NCBI GenBank assembly: GCA_022824365.1
Contig: JAJEAA010000007.1
Location: forward strand, 22,431-86,430
Direction: 5' to 3'
Source: Anaerolineae bacterium
GTDB lineage: Bacteria; Chloroflexota; Anaerolineae; Aggregatilineales; Phototrophicaceae
Length of the DNA stretch: 64,000 nucleotides
How positions within the stretch are numbered: the first letter of the stretch is position 1; each line of letters begins with the position of its first letter. Shown piece by piece: positions 1 through 7,271 of this stretch. The translations under genes were made by a program, and so were the position numbers. Below the pieces are notes generated by a model that was not told the origin of the DNA, made no database searches, and saw only the letters and a program-made list of their open reading frames with translations.

Positions 1-1634
1 GGTACACAATTCGGGCGAGCAAGGAAGGCTATACAGCGCGGAAAGCGGTGACCGAGATCGTTGTCGCGTACAACGACGCCACGGCGACGGAAGATGTCTC
101 CAACTTGCCGCCGGGCGGCGTCTGCATCACCACGGACAAAATCGCCAAGGTGATCAAACAGCGCGATGATATCTCGTATTACGAGATCCCGGTTACCAAA
201 TTGATGCGGCAGACCAAGGTGCCTTCGGCCTTCCGCAAATTGGTCGAGAATATGACCTATGTCGGCGCGGTTGCTCAGCTCTTTGATATTCCGCTCGAGC
301 TCATCTATCAGGTGCTGCTGGATAACTTCAAGGGGCGGGAGAAGCCGGCGCGGATGAACCACGATATCGTCGAGTTGGCTTATCATTGGACGGCGGAGAA
401 CATCGTCAAGACCGATCCCTACCGCTTCGAAAACATGGATGGCACGCGCGGCAAGATCATGATGACGGGCAATGAAGCCGGCGCTTTGGGCGCTGTTTTC
501 GGCGGCGTCAACGTGGTGGCCTGGTATCCCATCACGCCGTCGACGAGTTTTGTCGATGGCGTCATCGCATATCGTCATCTGCGCCAGAACGATGCCAAGG
601 AGAATACAATCGCCATCGTACAGGCGGAAGACGAACTGGCGGCGGCCGGTATCGTTGTCGGCGCCGGCTGGGCAGGAGGGCGTTCCCTGACCTCCACCAG
701 CGGACCCGGCATCAGCTTGATGTCGGAATTCGCCGGACTGGCTTACTTCGCTGAGATTCCGGCGGTTTTCTGGAATATCACGCGGATGGGACCGAGCACC
801 GGTCTGCCGACGCGCACCAGCCAAGGCGACCTGCTCTTCACCCACTTCCTGGGCCATGGCGATGGCAGGCAGATCTGCCTGATGCCGGGCGACTTGAAAG
901 AAGCTTTCGAGTTCGGCTGGAAGTCCTTCGATATCGCCGAAGCTTTGCAGACGCCGGTCTTCGTCATCAGCGACCTCGACCTGGGCATGAACAACTGGCT
1001 CTCCGACCCCTTCGATTATCCCGATCAGCCGATCAACCGCGGCAAGGTGCTCAACGCCGATGAGTTGCAAGCCTTCATCGCCGAGCACGGCAAGTGGGGA
1101 CGGTATATGGATGTCGATGGCGATGGCATCCCTTATCGCACGGTGCCGGGCACGAATCATCGCTTTGCCGGTTACTTCACGCGGGGCACGGGCCACGACG
1201 AGATGGCGACCTACAGCGAGCGCAGCGATGACTGGATCGAGAATATGACGCGCTTGCGGCGGAAGATGGACACGGCGCGGGACCTGCTGCCACATCCGAT
1301 TGTGGAAGCCGAGAGCGACGCTGACATCGGCATCATCACCTTCGGCACGAACGATGAAGCGATCCGCGAAGCGCGCGATTGGCTGACGAATGACGGCATC
1401 AAAACCAACTACCTGCGCATAAGAGCGCTGCCAATGGCGGCGGCGGTGACAGACTTCATTGACCAGCACAAGAGCGTCTTCGTCATCGAGAATAATTTCG
1501 ACGGACAGCTTACCCAGCTGATCCGCCTGGAACATCCGGAGAATATCTCACACGTCAGGTCGCTGGCGCTCGGCGATGGTTTGCCGATGACGCCCACCTG
1601 GATCTATGAGAACCTGAAAGAACAGGAGGGCTAG
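1..1634 (+). CDS. korA: 2-oxoglutarate (2-oxoacid):ferredoxin oxidoreductase, fused gamma-alpha subunit, 5' partial
   Basis: Subunit of the ferredoxin-dependent enzyme that interconverts 2-oxoglutarate + CoA and succinyl-CoA + CO2 in the cytoplasm. The frame is open to the first base of the window (the codons before the GTG at 48 read YTIRASKEGY), so the true start lies upstream and about the first 60 residues of the gamma domain are missing. The gamma domain ends near nt 420. The alpha (pyruvate-ferredoxin oxidoreductase) domain begins with GNEAG near nt 468 and carries the PITPSTS motif near nt 528. The beta-subunit gene follows after 2 nt. Substrate choice (2-oxoglutarate rather than pyruvate or branched-chain 2-oxoacids) is inferred from the KorA-like two-gene layout and the citrate synthase nearby. 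Confidence 0.88.
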   Translation, partial: YTIRASKEGYTARKAVTEIVVAYNDATATEDVSNLPPGGVCITTDKIAKVIKQRDDISYYEIPVTKLMRQTKVPSAFRKLVENMTYVGAVAQLFDIPLELIYQVLLDNFKGREKPARMNHDIVELAYHWTAENIVKTDPYRFENMDGTRGKIMMTGNEAGALGAVFGGVNVVAWYPITPSTSFVDGVIAYRHLRQNDAKENTIAIVQAEDELAAAGIVVGAGWAGGRSLTSTSGPGISLMSEFAGLAYFAEIPAVFWNITRMGPSTGLPTRTSQGDLLFTHFLGHGDGRQICLMPGDLKEAFEFGWKSFDIAEALQTPVFVISDLDLGMNNWLSDPFDYPDQPINRGKVLNADELQAFIAEHGKWGRYMDVDGDGIPYRTVPGTNHRFAGYFTRGTGHDEMATYSERSDDWIENMTRLRRKMDTARDLLPHPIVEAESDADIGIITFGTNDEAIREARDWLTNDGIKTNYLRIRALPMAAAVTDFIDQHKSVFVIENNFDGQLTQLIRLEHPENISHVRSLALGDGLPMTPTWIYENLKEQEG

Positions 1635-1636
1635 CC

Positions 1637-2683
1637 ATGCCACCACGGACAAATCACCTGGGTTTAAGCCGCAACGAATACAAGGGAAGCCCGAGCACGC
1701 TTTGCCCCGGCTGCGGACACGATTCCATCTCGAATCAGTTGATTAGCATGGCCTATGAACTGGGCTTGGAGCAGCACAAGATCATCAAGGTCAGCGGCAT
1801 CGGCTGTTCGAGCAAGACGCCGGCCTATTTCCTGGGCGGCTCACATGGCTTTAATGCCTTGCATGGGCGTATGCCATCGGTGGTCACCGGCGCGCTGCTG
1901 GCTAACACCGAGCTTGAGTGCATCGCGGTCAGCGGGGATGGCGACAGCGGCTCGATCGGCATGGGACAGTTCAAGCATGTCATCCGTCGCAATGTGCCTT
2001 TCATCTACATCATCGAGAACAACGGCGTATACGGGCTTACCAAGGGGCAGTTCTCCGCGACCGCCGACGAGGGGCAGTTCCTGAAGTATTACGGCACGAA
2101 CCACATGCCGCCGATTGATCTGGCGCTGGAGGCGGTGATCGCCGGCGCGACCTTCGTCGCCCGCAGCTTCAGCGGCGATGCCAAGCAAGTTCAGACGCTC
2201 TTGCAAGCGGCGGTGTGTCACAATGGCACGGCAGTGCTGGATATCATCAGCCCTTGTGTCACCTTCAACAACGCCGAGACATCGACCAAGAGCTATCCCT
2301 ACGGCAAAGACCACGAGATTCCTTTGCACGAGATCCAAATCCTGGCGCCGGATTATGTCGATGCCAAAGAAGAAATCGAGATCGACGACTATGACGCGGG
2401 CGACACCATCGATGTCGAGATGCACGATGGCAGCTTCATCCGTTTGAAGAAGCTCGATAATGACCACGATCCGCGCAACAAACGCATGGCGCTGGATGTG
2501 CTGGAACGCTCGATGCGGGAGCAGATCTTCTCGACCGGCTTGATCTACTATGAAGAGCCGCGTCCGACGCTGCCGGAAACGGAAGAACTCGTTGAGACCC
2601 CGCTGGCGCAATTGGAAGAGGCGGAACTCCGACCGTCTGAGGCGGCGCTGGATGGCTTGATGCAATCGCTGATGGCGAACTAG
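1637..2683 (+). CDS. korB: 2-oxoglutarate (2-oxoacid):ferredoxin oxidoreductase, beta subunit
   Basis: Thiamine-diphosphate-binding subunit that forms the active site and electron path with the gamma-alpha subunit just upstream. The 348-residue protein has the N-terminal CPGCGH motif (near residue 24) and the GDGD TPP/Mg motif (near residue 98, ending GDGDSGSIG), followed by NNGVYGLTKGQ. Cysteines in CPGCGH, GIGCSS and SPCVTF are in places expected for the [4Fe-4S] ligands of the family. The ATG is 2 nt after the korA stop, with AGGAGGGC as ribosome-binding site inside the end of korA. The C-terminal 90 residues are acidic and less conserved. A palindromic repeat lies about 40 nt downstream. 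Confidence 0.9.
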   Translation: MPPRTNHLGLSRNEYKGSPSTLCPGCGHDSISNQLISMAYELGLEQHKIIKVSGIGCSSKTPAYFLGGSHGFNALHGRMPSVVTGALLANTELECIAVSGDGDSGSIGMGQFKHVIRRNVPFIYIIENNGVYGLTKGQFSATADEGQFLKYYGTNHMPPIDLALEAVIAGATFVARSFSGDAKQVQTLLQAAVCHNGTAVLDIISPCVTFNNAETSTKSYPYGKDHEIPLHEIQILAPDYVDAKEEIEIDDYDAGDTIDVEMHDGSFIRLKKLDNDHDPRNKRMALDVLERSMREQIFSTGLIYYEEPRPTLPETEELVETPLAQLEEAELRPSEAALDGLMQSLMAN

Positions 2684-2725
2684 CCCCCCACCCCACATAC
2701 AGAACAGTCTAGAATCAAGAAGTGT

Positions 2726-2746
2726 GGGCGATCCAATGGGTCGCCC
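2726..2746. repeat. REP-like palindrome, copy 1
   Basis: A 21-nt inverted repeat, GGGCGATCC-AAT-GGGTCGCCC, forms a 9-bp stem with one G-T pair and a 3-nt loop, followed by CCTACATTTT. It lies between the convergent ends of korB and moeZ and could act as a bidirectional terminator. A closely related element with the same AAT loop and the same CCTACA right flank occurs at 38597-38617, so it behaves as a dispersed repeat rather than a gene-specific terminator. Confidence 0.65.
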
Positions 2747-2772
2747 CTACATTTTCAATTTGGTGGAATGAG

Positions 2773-4017
2773 TTAATACTTGGGCATCTCCGGATCGATC
2801 TCGTCCGCCCAAGCCAGGATGCCGCCTTCGACATTGTACATCTTGTCCAGGTCGTAGCCGATCTCCGACAAAAAGGCGATGCTATCGGCGCTGCGCTTGC
2901 CCGAGCGGCAATGCAGGTAGAGCGTCTTGTCCTTGGGGATGTCGTTCAGGACCGTCTCTTCCAGAAGCCTCCGGCCCGCCTGAATGCCATTTTTCGCCAA
3001 TTGGATATCCGGCTTGGGTATGCGCAATGTGCCGTCGATGGCGCTGATGTCCCATTCATGCGGATCGCGGACATCAATGACGATCACGTCATCGCCGTTT
3101 TCCAGCGCCGATTTGACATCATGCACGGTGACGGTCTTGATATCGATATCGGCGGCGTCTTCGACCGAGCTGTATTCGCTGTGGTCATGCGCCGGCATGC
3201 CGCAGAATTGCTCGTAGTCGATCAACTCAATGTCGTCCTTGGCGATGCCGCAAACCGGGCAATTTGGATCCTTGTGGATTTTGATCGTGTGGAAGCTCAT
3301 CTCCAGCGCGTCATAGAGCATCATCCGGCCGATCATGGGATCGCCGATACCGAGCAGGAGCTTGATCGCTTCGGTCGCCTGCATCGTGCCGATGGTGCCG
3401 GGCAGGATGCCCAGGACACCGCCTTCCGCGCAGCTGGGGACCAGACCGGGCGGCGGCGGCTCCGGGAACATGCAGCGGTAGCAGGGTCCCTGCTCGCCAT
3501 AAAAGACGCTCAACTGACCTTCGAAGCGGAAGATGCTGCCGTAGACATTGGGGATGCCGAGTTTGACGCAGGCGTCGTTGACGAGATAGCGCGTCGGGAA
3601 GTTGTCAGTGCCATCAATGACGATGTCCCAATCGTCGCTGAATATTCGCAGGGCGTTTTCCGAGGTGAGCGGCTCGTTGTATTTGACGACAGCGATGTCT
3701 GGATTGAGGTCAAGCATGCGAGTCGCGGCGCTATCCAGCTTGGAGACGCCGACTGTGCTGACGCCGTGGATAACTTGCCGCTGCAAATTGGTGAAGTCGA
3801 CCACATCGTAATCGACCAAGCCAATACGCCCGATGCCGGCGGCCGCCAGGTAGAGCGCAAGCGGGCTGCCCAAGCCGCCGGTACCGATGAGCAAGACGGA
3901 CGAAGCCTTCAGGCGGCGCTGCCCTTCCATGCCAACTTCCGGCATGATGACGTGGCGGCTGTAGCGCTTGACCTCATCATTGCTTAAGTCTGCCAGGCGC
4001 TGATGCAATTCAGTCAT
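2773..4017 (-). CDS. moeZ: MoeZ-type adenylyltransferase/sulfurtransferase (ThiF/MoeB + rhodanese)
   Basis: E1-like enzyme that adenylates the C-terminal glycine of a ubiquitin-fold sulfur carrier and converts it to a thiocarboxylate. In the 414-residue protein the ThiF domain has the nucleotide loop GTGGLGSP (about 46-52), the conserved cysteine of VPSCAEGG (about 196) and a zinc site from CYRC (179, 182) and CPVC (253, 256). The C-terminal rhodanese domain has its active cysteine in LHCRSGKR (about 370). The ATG at 4017 has AGGGAG 8 nt upstream; an in-frame TTG at 4023 lies too close to that site. It follows the cysO-like carrier gene by 17 nt, which is its likely substrate. Thiamine or molybdopterin synthesis are other possible uses. 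Confidence 0.88.
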   Translation of the reverse strand: MTELHQRLADLSNDEVKRYSRHVIMPEVGMEGQRRLKASSVLLIGTGGLGSPLALYLAAAGIGRIGLVDYDVVDFTNLQRQVIHGVSTVGVSKLDSAATRMLDLNPDIAVVKYNEPLTSENALRIFSDDWDIVIDGTDNFPTRYLVNDACVKLGIPNVYGSIFRFEGQLSVFYGEQGPCYRCMFPEPPPPGLVPSCAEGGVLGILPGTIGTMQATEAIKLLLGIGDPMIGRMMLYDALEMSFHTIKIHKDPNCPVCGIAKDDIELIDYEQFCGMPAHDHSEYSSVEDAADIDIKTVTVHDVKSALENGDDVIVIDVRDPHEWDISAIDGTLRIPKPDIQLAKNGIQAGRRLLEETVLNDIPKDKTLYLHCRSGKRSADSIAFLSEIGYDLDKMYNVEGGILAWADEIDPEMPKY

Positions 4018-4034
4018 AGCCAATTCTCCCTATA

Positions 4035-4310
4035 CTAGCGGCGGCCGCCGGCGATACTCGGGATGATGCGCAGGCTTTCGTCAGCGGCGATCTCGGTATC
4101 CAAGCCTTGCAGGAAGCGAATATCTTCATCGCCGATGAAGACATTGACGAAACTGCGCAGTTCATCGTCGTTGAACAGGTGATCGCGCAATTCCGGATGT
4201 TGGTCGACGAGATTCACCAGCGCTTCACCAACGGTGGCGCCAGCGACATCAATATTGGCCGCCCCTTCGGTGAAGGCGCGCAATGGCGTCGGGATTCGGA
4301 CTTTTGCCAT
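4035..4310 (-). CDS. cysO: CysO/MoaD-like ubiquitin-fold sulfur carrier with GGRR tail
   Basis: Small beta-grasp carrier (91 residues) expected to be adenylated and thiocarboxylated at a C-terminal diglycine. The overall pattern (VRIPTPLR near the start, RSFVNVFIGDEDIRF in the middle, IIPSIAGG at the end) resembles mycobacterial CysO, the sulfur donor for cysteine synthesis with CysM, more than generic ThiS. Unusually, two arginines follow the Gly-Gly (codons GGC GGC CGC CGC, then TAG), so the glycine carboxylate is not free in the primary product. The ATG has AAGGAG 8 nt upstream. It sits between a JAMM peptidase gene and moeZ. No cysM lies in the window, so the cysteine role is inferred. 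Confidence 0.78.
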   Translation of the reverse strand: MAKVRIPTPLRAFTEGAANIDVAGATVGEALVNLVDQHPELRDHLFNDDELRSFVNVFIGDEDIRFLQGLDTEIAADESLRIIPSIAGGRR

Positions 4311-4396
4311 AATTCATTCTCCTTGTACCGCCTTGGATTCTTATATGTCATATACGCCATCTGGCGCCGGTATCTTACTTGCGTCCGCGCCAATGG

Positions 4397-4840
4397 CTAC
4401 GAAATCTGCAAAGCGGCGCCATCAAATGAGCCGCGATCGAACCGCAGCAGCCAGGCGCGCATGTCGTCGGCGCGGGCCATCATAACCGATGTGATGATAT
4501 AGACGAAGTTCGGCAAGGCATGCTCACGGTCGTATTCGGAAGGGATCGCCGGCGAATCCGGGTGGCTGTGATAATAGCCGACCAGGCTAAGCCCGCGTTC
4601 GTCCGCTTCATCTTCGAGGCGCATCCAATCTTGCGGCGTCATGGCGTAGCGGTGGTGCTGCTCCTCTACGGCAAAGACATTTTCCACTTGTATGATGTCA
4701 ACAATAGTGACAAGATCCGCATCGACCTGCCCCAGCAGAAAACCACCGCCCTCATTGGGATAGGTCGCTTCCATTTGCTCAAAGATACGCTCTTGCAACG
4801 CTCTGCTTAGGGTGACGCGCATCGCTCTGTGTTCATCCAT
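4397..4840 (-). CDS. JAMM/Mov34 zinc metallopeptidase, Mec/QbsD-like
   Basis: Zinc isopeptidase-type enzyme, 147 residues from the chosen ATG. All JAMM residues are visible: Glu in NEGGG (about 30), HSH (91 and 93), Ser101 and Asp104 in the pattern HxHx7SxxD. Relatives include Mec+, which releases cysteine from CysO-Cys, and QbsD, which trims a dipeptide from the ThiS-like carrier QbsE. The next gene encodes a carrier with GGRR at its end, so either reaction is plausible here. The start is uncertain: ATG at 4840 (GGTGG very close upstream) or ATG at 4822. The frame stays open further upstream, but that part overlaps the structured leader and terminator and is unlikely to be coding. Confidence 0.8.
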   Translation of the reverse strand: MDEHRAMRVTLSRALQERIFEQMEATYPNEGGGFLLGQVDADLVTIVDIIQVENVFAVEEQHHRYAMTPQDWMRLEDEADERGLSLVGYYHSHPDSPAIPSEYDREHALPNFVYIITSVMMARADDMRAWLLRFDRGSFDGAALQIS

Positions 4841-4849
4841 TTCCACCAA

Positions 4850-4879
4850 CAAAAAGAGCCGGCCGCTTGGGCTGGCTCT
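4850..4879 (-). terminator. Intrinsic terminator in the leader of the JAMM operon
   Basis: On the minus strand an imperfect hairpin (AGAGCC at 4879-4874 pairing with GGCTCT at 4860-4855, plus an inner GCC/GGC) is followed directly by TTTTT. It stands only about 10 nt before the JAMM start codon, downstream of a plausible promoter, so it would stop transcription before the operon unless prevented. This placement suggests attenuation. Confidence 0.6.
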
Positions 4880-4971
4880 CGTCTCATTCCGCAGCGCATT
4901 TCGCGCGATTGCTTCAGACAGCCGATACCCCAACGCGGCGAGGGTTCATCCCCTGACAACAGAGACAAGAA
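4855..4971 (-). promoter_or_regulatory. Candidate structured attenuator leader (unrecognised family)
   Basis: A 10-bp stem (minus-strand 4971-4962 with 4885-4876, two G-U pairs) encloses three small hairpins: AGGG/CCCT (4954-4941), GCCG/CGGC (4939-4921) and GCGC/GCGC with a GCA/TGC base (4912-4891). The 3' strand of the closing stem (4885-4876) shares 4 nt with the 5' strand of the terminator hairpin (4879-4874), so the two structures partly exclude each other, as in a riboswitch. The stretch from 4841 to 5237 otherwise holds only promoters. I do not see the cores of SAM, TPP, cobalamin, FMN or T-box elements. A free-standing small RNA is the alternative. Confidence 0.4.
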
Positions 4972-5022
4972 CAAACTTGTAGCGCCGCGCGGCTTTGTGC
5001 ATCAATCGGAAACATGCGCCGC

Positions 5023-5051
5023 AGGTTAGCACAGGCCTGTAAAACTGGCAA
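5023..5051 (-). promoter_or_regulatory. Predicted sigma70-type promoter for the JAMM-cysO-moeZ operon
   Basis: Minus strand: -35 TTGCCA (5051-5046), a 17-bp spacer, and -10 TAACCT (5028-5023) with an extended TG one base before it. Transcription would start near 5016 and give a leader of about 175 nt before the JAMM ATG. Confidence 0.45.
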
Positions 5052-5138
5052 CGGCAACTTTCCCATGCGGCGTCTGACTCGCAATCGACCTTGAAACAAG
5101 CCTTGCCACTTGATGAGCGAGCGCGGCACTTGTGTAGC

Positions 5139-5167
5139 TTGAAGCGCGTTTGAGCGAGTGCTATACT
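5139..5167 (+). promoter_or_regulatory. Predicted sigma70-type promoter of citrate synthase
   Basis: TTGAAG (5139-5144), a 17-bp spacer and TATACT (5162-5167). The predicted start near 5174 leaves a leader of about 60 nt before the citrate synthase ATG. Confidence 0.6.
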
Positions 5168-5237
5168 AGCGCGCATTATTTTCGCTGTCGAAGCTGGCGC
5201 GTTGGCTAGCGCCGGCGTCACGAAGGAGAAGCAGTAC

Positions 5238-6374
5238 ATGACTAACAAGGGTGGGCTTGAGGAAGCAGTCGTCGCCGATATCAATACAAGCTACATCGAT
5301 GGCAGCATTGGCAAGTTGATTTACAGCGGCTATGCCATCGAAGATCTCGCCGAAACCACCTCGTTTGAAGAAATCCTGTTTCTGCTCTTTAATGCGCGCT
5401 TGCCGAAGCGTAAGGAATACGAAAGCTTGCGCTCGACGATCGCGGCGGGGGCTGCCATCCCTGGCGCTGTGATTGATATGATGAAGTCGCTGCCCGCGGA
5501 AACGCCGGCCATGGCCGTGCTGCGAACAGCCGTCTCCATGCTTTCAGCCTTCGATCCAGATGCCGAGAACCTGAGCGACAAGGATGTCGCCCAGGCGAAG
5601 GCCTTCCGGCTGACCGGTCAAATCACAACGATTTGCGCGGCCTGGATGCGCATCGTCAAGAGCCAGGAGCCGATAGCGCCCCGCGACGATCTGAGCGTCG
5701 CGGAAAACTTCGTCTACATGATGAGTGGCGATGAGCCGGATGCGACGGCTTGCGCCGCTTTGAATGTGTATCTGGTTTTGCTGGCCGAACATGGCATGAA
5801 CGCTAGCACTTTCGCGACGCGTGTGGTTACCGCCACCGGTTCGGATTTACACAGCGCGGTTGTCGCCGGCATCAGCGCCTTAAAGGGACCCTCACACGGC
5901 GGCGCGAATTCTGAAGCGATGAAGATGTTCATCGAAATCGGCGATATTGAAAATGTCGCGCCCTGGTTCGAGCAAAACATCAAGACGGGCAAGCGGCGCA
6001 TTATGGGCATCGGCCACCGCGTTTATAAGTCGAATGATCCACGCGCGGGCATATTGCGGCGGCATGCCGAAGCGCTGGCGGAAAATTCCAGCGAGCGCAA
6101 GTGGCTGGACATTGCCGTCAAACTGGCGGAAACAGCGCGGGCTGACGACTATTTTGTCCAGCGCAATTTGTACCCCAATGTTGATTATTACAGCGCCGTC
6201 GTTTTGTACTTGCTGGGCTTGGACATCGATATGTTCACGCCTCTATTCGCCATGTCGCGGATATCGGGCTGGTCGGCGCATGTGATTGCGCAGATGGGCG
6301 GGCGCCTGATTCGTCCCAAGGCGAATTATATTGGTCCGCAGGATCTGAAGTTTGTACCGATGAACGAGAGATAA
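5238..6374 (+). CDS. gltA: Citrate synthase
   Basis: Condenses oxaloacetate and acetyl-CoA to citrate at the entry of the TCA cycle. The 378-residue protein has the usual length of the short bacterial type. The catalytic residues are in place: His in GPSHGGAN (about 219), His in GIGHRVYK (about 259) and Asp in NVDYYS (about 315). The ATG at 5238 has AAGGAG about 9 nt upstream; an in-frame start at 5202 is less likely. It is transcribed alone from the promoter at 5139. Together with korAB it suggests a TCA cycle using a ferredoxin-dependent 2-oxoglutarate step. A 2-methylcitrate synthase cannot be excluded by motifs alone. Confidence 0.93.
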   Translation: MTNKGGLEEAVVADINTSYIDGSIGKLIYSGYAIEDLAETTSFEEILFLLFNARLPKRKEYESLRSTIAAGAAIPGAVIDMMKSLPAETPAMAVLRTAVSMLSAFDPDAENLSDKDVAQAKAFRLTGQITTICAAWMRIVKSQEPIAPRDDLSVAENFVYMMSGDEPDATACAALNVYLVLLAEHGMNASTFATRVVTATGSDLHSAVVAGISALKGPSHGGANSEAMKMFIEIGDIENVAPWFEQNIKTGKRRIMGIGHRVYKSNDPRAGILRRHAEALAENSSERKWLDIAVKLAETARADDYFVQRNLYPNVDYYSAVVLYLLGLDIDMFTPLFAMSRISGWSAHVIAQMGGRLIRPKANYIGPQDLKFVPMNER

Positions 6375-6397
6375 TCTCGGGAACTTGGGCAAGGACC

Positions 6398-6425
6398 ACG
6401 CGCTTGTCGTAACGGGCAGGCGCGT
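6398..6425 (+). terminator. Possible weak terminator after citrate synthase
   Basis: An inverted repeat ACGCGC (6398-6403) and GCGCGT (6420-6425) with a 16-nt loop is followed by only TTTG. The short T-run makes this uncertain. Confidence 0.3.
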
Positions 6426-6503
6426 TTGTATTAGGGCGCATGTTTGCCATAGGGTCCTCCACTATGCTAATCTGGTAGCGTAGTTGCAGGCGGGCGCGGC
6501 GGA

Positions 6504-7193
6504 ATGATCCCTTACAAGATAGTCGGCACCTCGAATTATCGACCCTACGTGGCTTTCTTTGTCACGGTCGCCAATGTATTGTTTTTTGTATATGTCCTGG
6601 TTTTCGCCTTTCTGGGCGGCTTATCGCTGGAGGAAGTGTACCAAAATTATGCGCTGGATATCTGCGCAGTGCAGGCGCAACCCTTGTCCGCGACCTTGAT
6701 TGATGGCATCCGCAGCATTTTTCTGCACATGAGTTTCGTGCATCTCACATCGAACATCATCATATTTTATGTTTTCGGTTCGCGGATTGAAGAGCATATC
6801 GGGCGACTGCGCTTCTTGGCCTTTTATCTGCTCGTGGGATTCGGCGGGCATCTGGGTCATTTGCTTTTCGACGGGGGCAGCTGCGCGGAGCCGCTGTACA
6901 TGATCGGCTCAAGCGGCGCTATTTCGGGCGTCATCGGCGCTTTTCTCTTCTTGTTCCCGACCGACCGGATCAAGTCAAAAATTGTGATCCTGAAGGTCTT
7001 TAACTATGACCTCAATGTTCCGGCCTGGGTGTATCTTGTCTACTGGTTTTTCCTGCAATTTTTCTACCAGGTTGGTTCCGTCGCGCCGCGGATAAATGTG
7101 CATTGGGGGCATGTTGGCGGTTTTATCACTGGCTTGGCGCTGATATTCTTCTTGTCCTTCTTCATCGCGCCGCCGCGGATACCGCGCATTTAG
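6504..7193 (+). CDS. Rhomboid-family intramembrane serine protease (first of two)
   Basis: Membrane-embedded serine protease that cleaves transmembrane substrates, 229 residues with about six hydrophobic helices. The catalytic dyad is visible: Ser of GSSG (about 137) and His of HWGHVGG (about 203), with the HLTSN motif of the second helix (HxxxN type). A hydrophobic first helix follows a short polar N-terminus. The substrate is unknown. The second rhomboid gene starts 78 nt after this one ends; the two differ enough in sequence to be old paralogues. Confidence 0.85.
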   Translation: MIPYKIVGTSNYRPYVAFFVTVANVLFFVYVLVFAFLGGLSLEEVYQNYALDICAVQAQPLSATLIDGIRSIFLHMSFVHLTSNIIIFYVFGSRIEEHIGRLRFLAFYLLVGFGGHLGHLLFDGGSCAEPLYMIGSSGAISGVIGAFLFLFPTDRIKSKIVILKVFNYDLNVPAWVYLVYWFFLQFFYQVGSVAPRINVHWGHVGGFITGLALIFFLSFFIAPPRIPRI

Positions 7194-7271
7194 GCACCCC
7201 GCGCGCAGGCTTGCGCGAAACCAAACACTTATGCTAACGTAGAAAGCGATGAGGATAGCGAGGTTCTCATT

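Noticed and set aside
1841..2698. A 285-codon minus-strand open frame opposite korB
   Set aside because: It is a mirror frame of a well-supported gene in GC-rich sequence, with Arg/His-rich composition and no recognised domain.
2722..3987. A 421-codon plus-strand open frame opposite moeZ
   Set aside because: It is antisense to a gene with complete ThiF and rhodanese motifs; no family features and no ribosome-binding site.
4850..4971. A SAM riboswitch or T-box in the JAMM leader
   Set aside because: The expected core sequences (for example the T-box GGTGG..CCGCG antiterminator or the SAM P3/P4 core) are not present.
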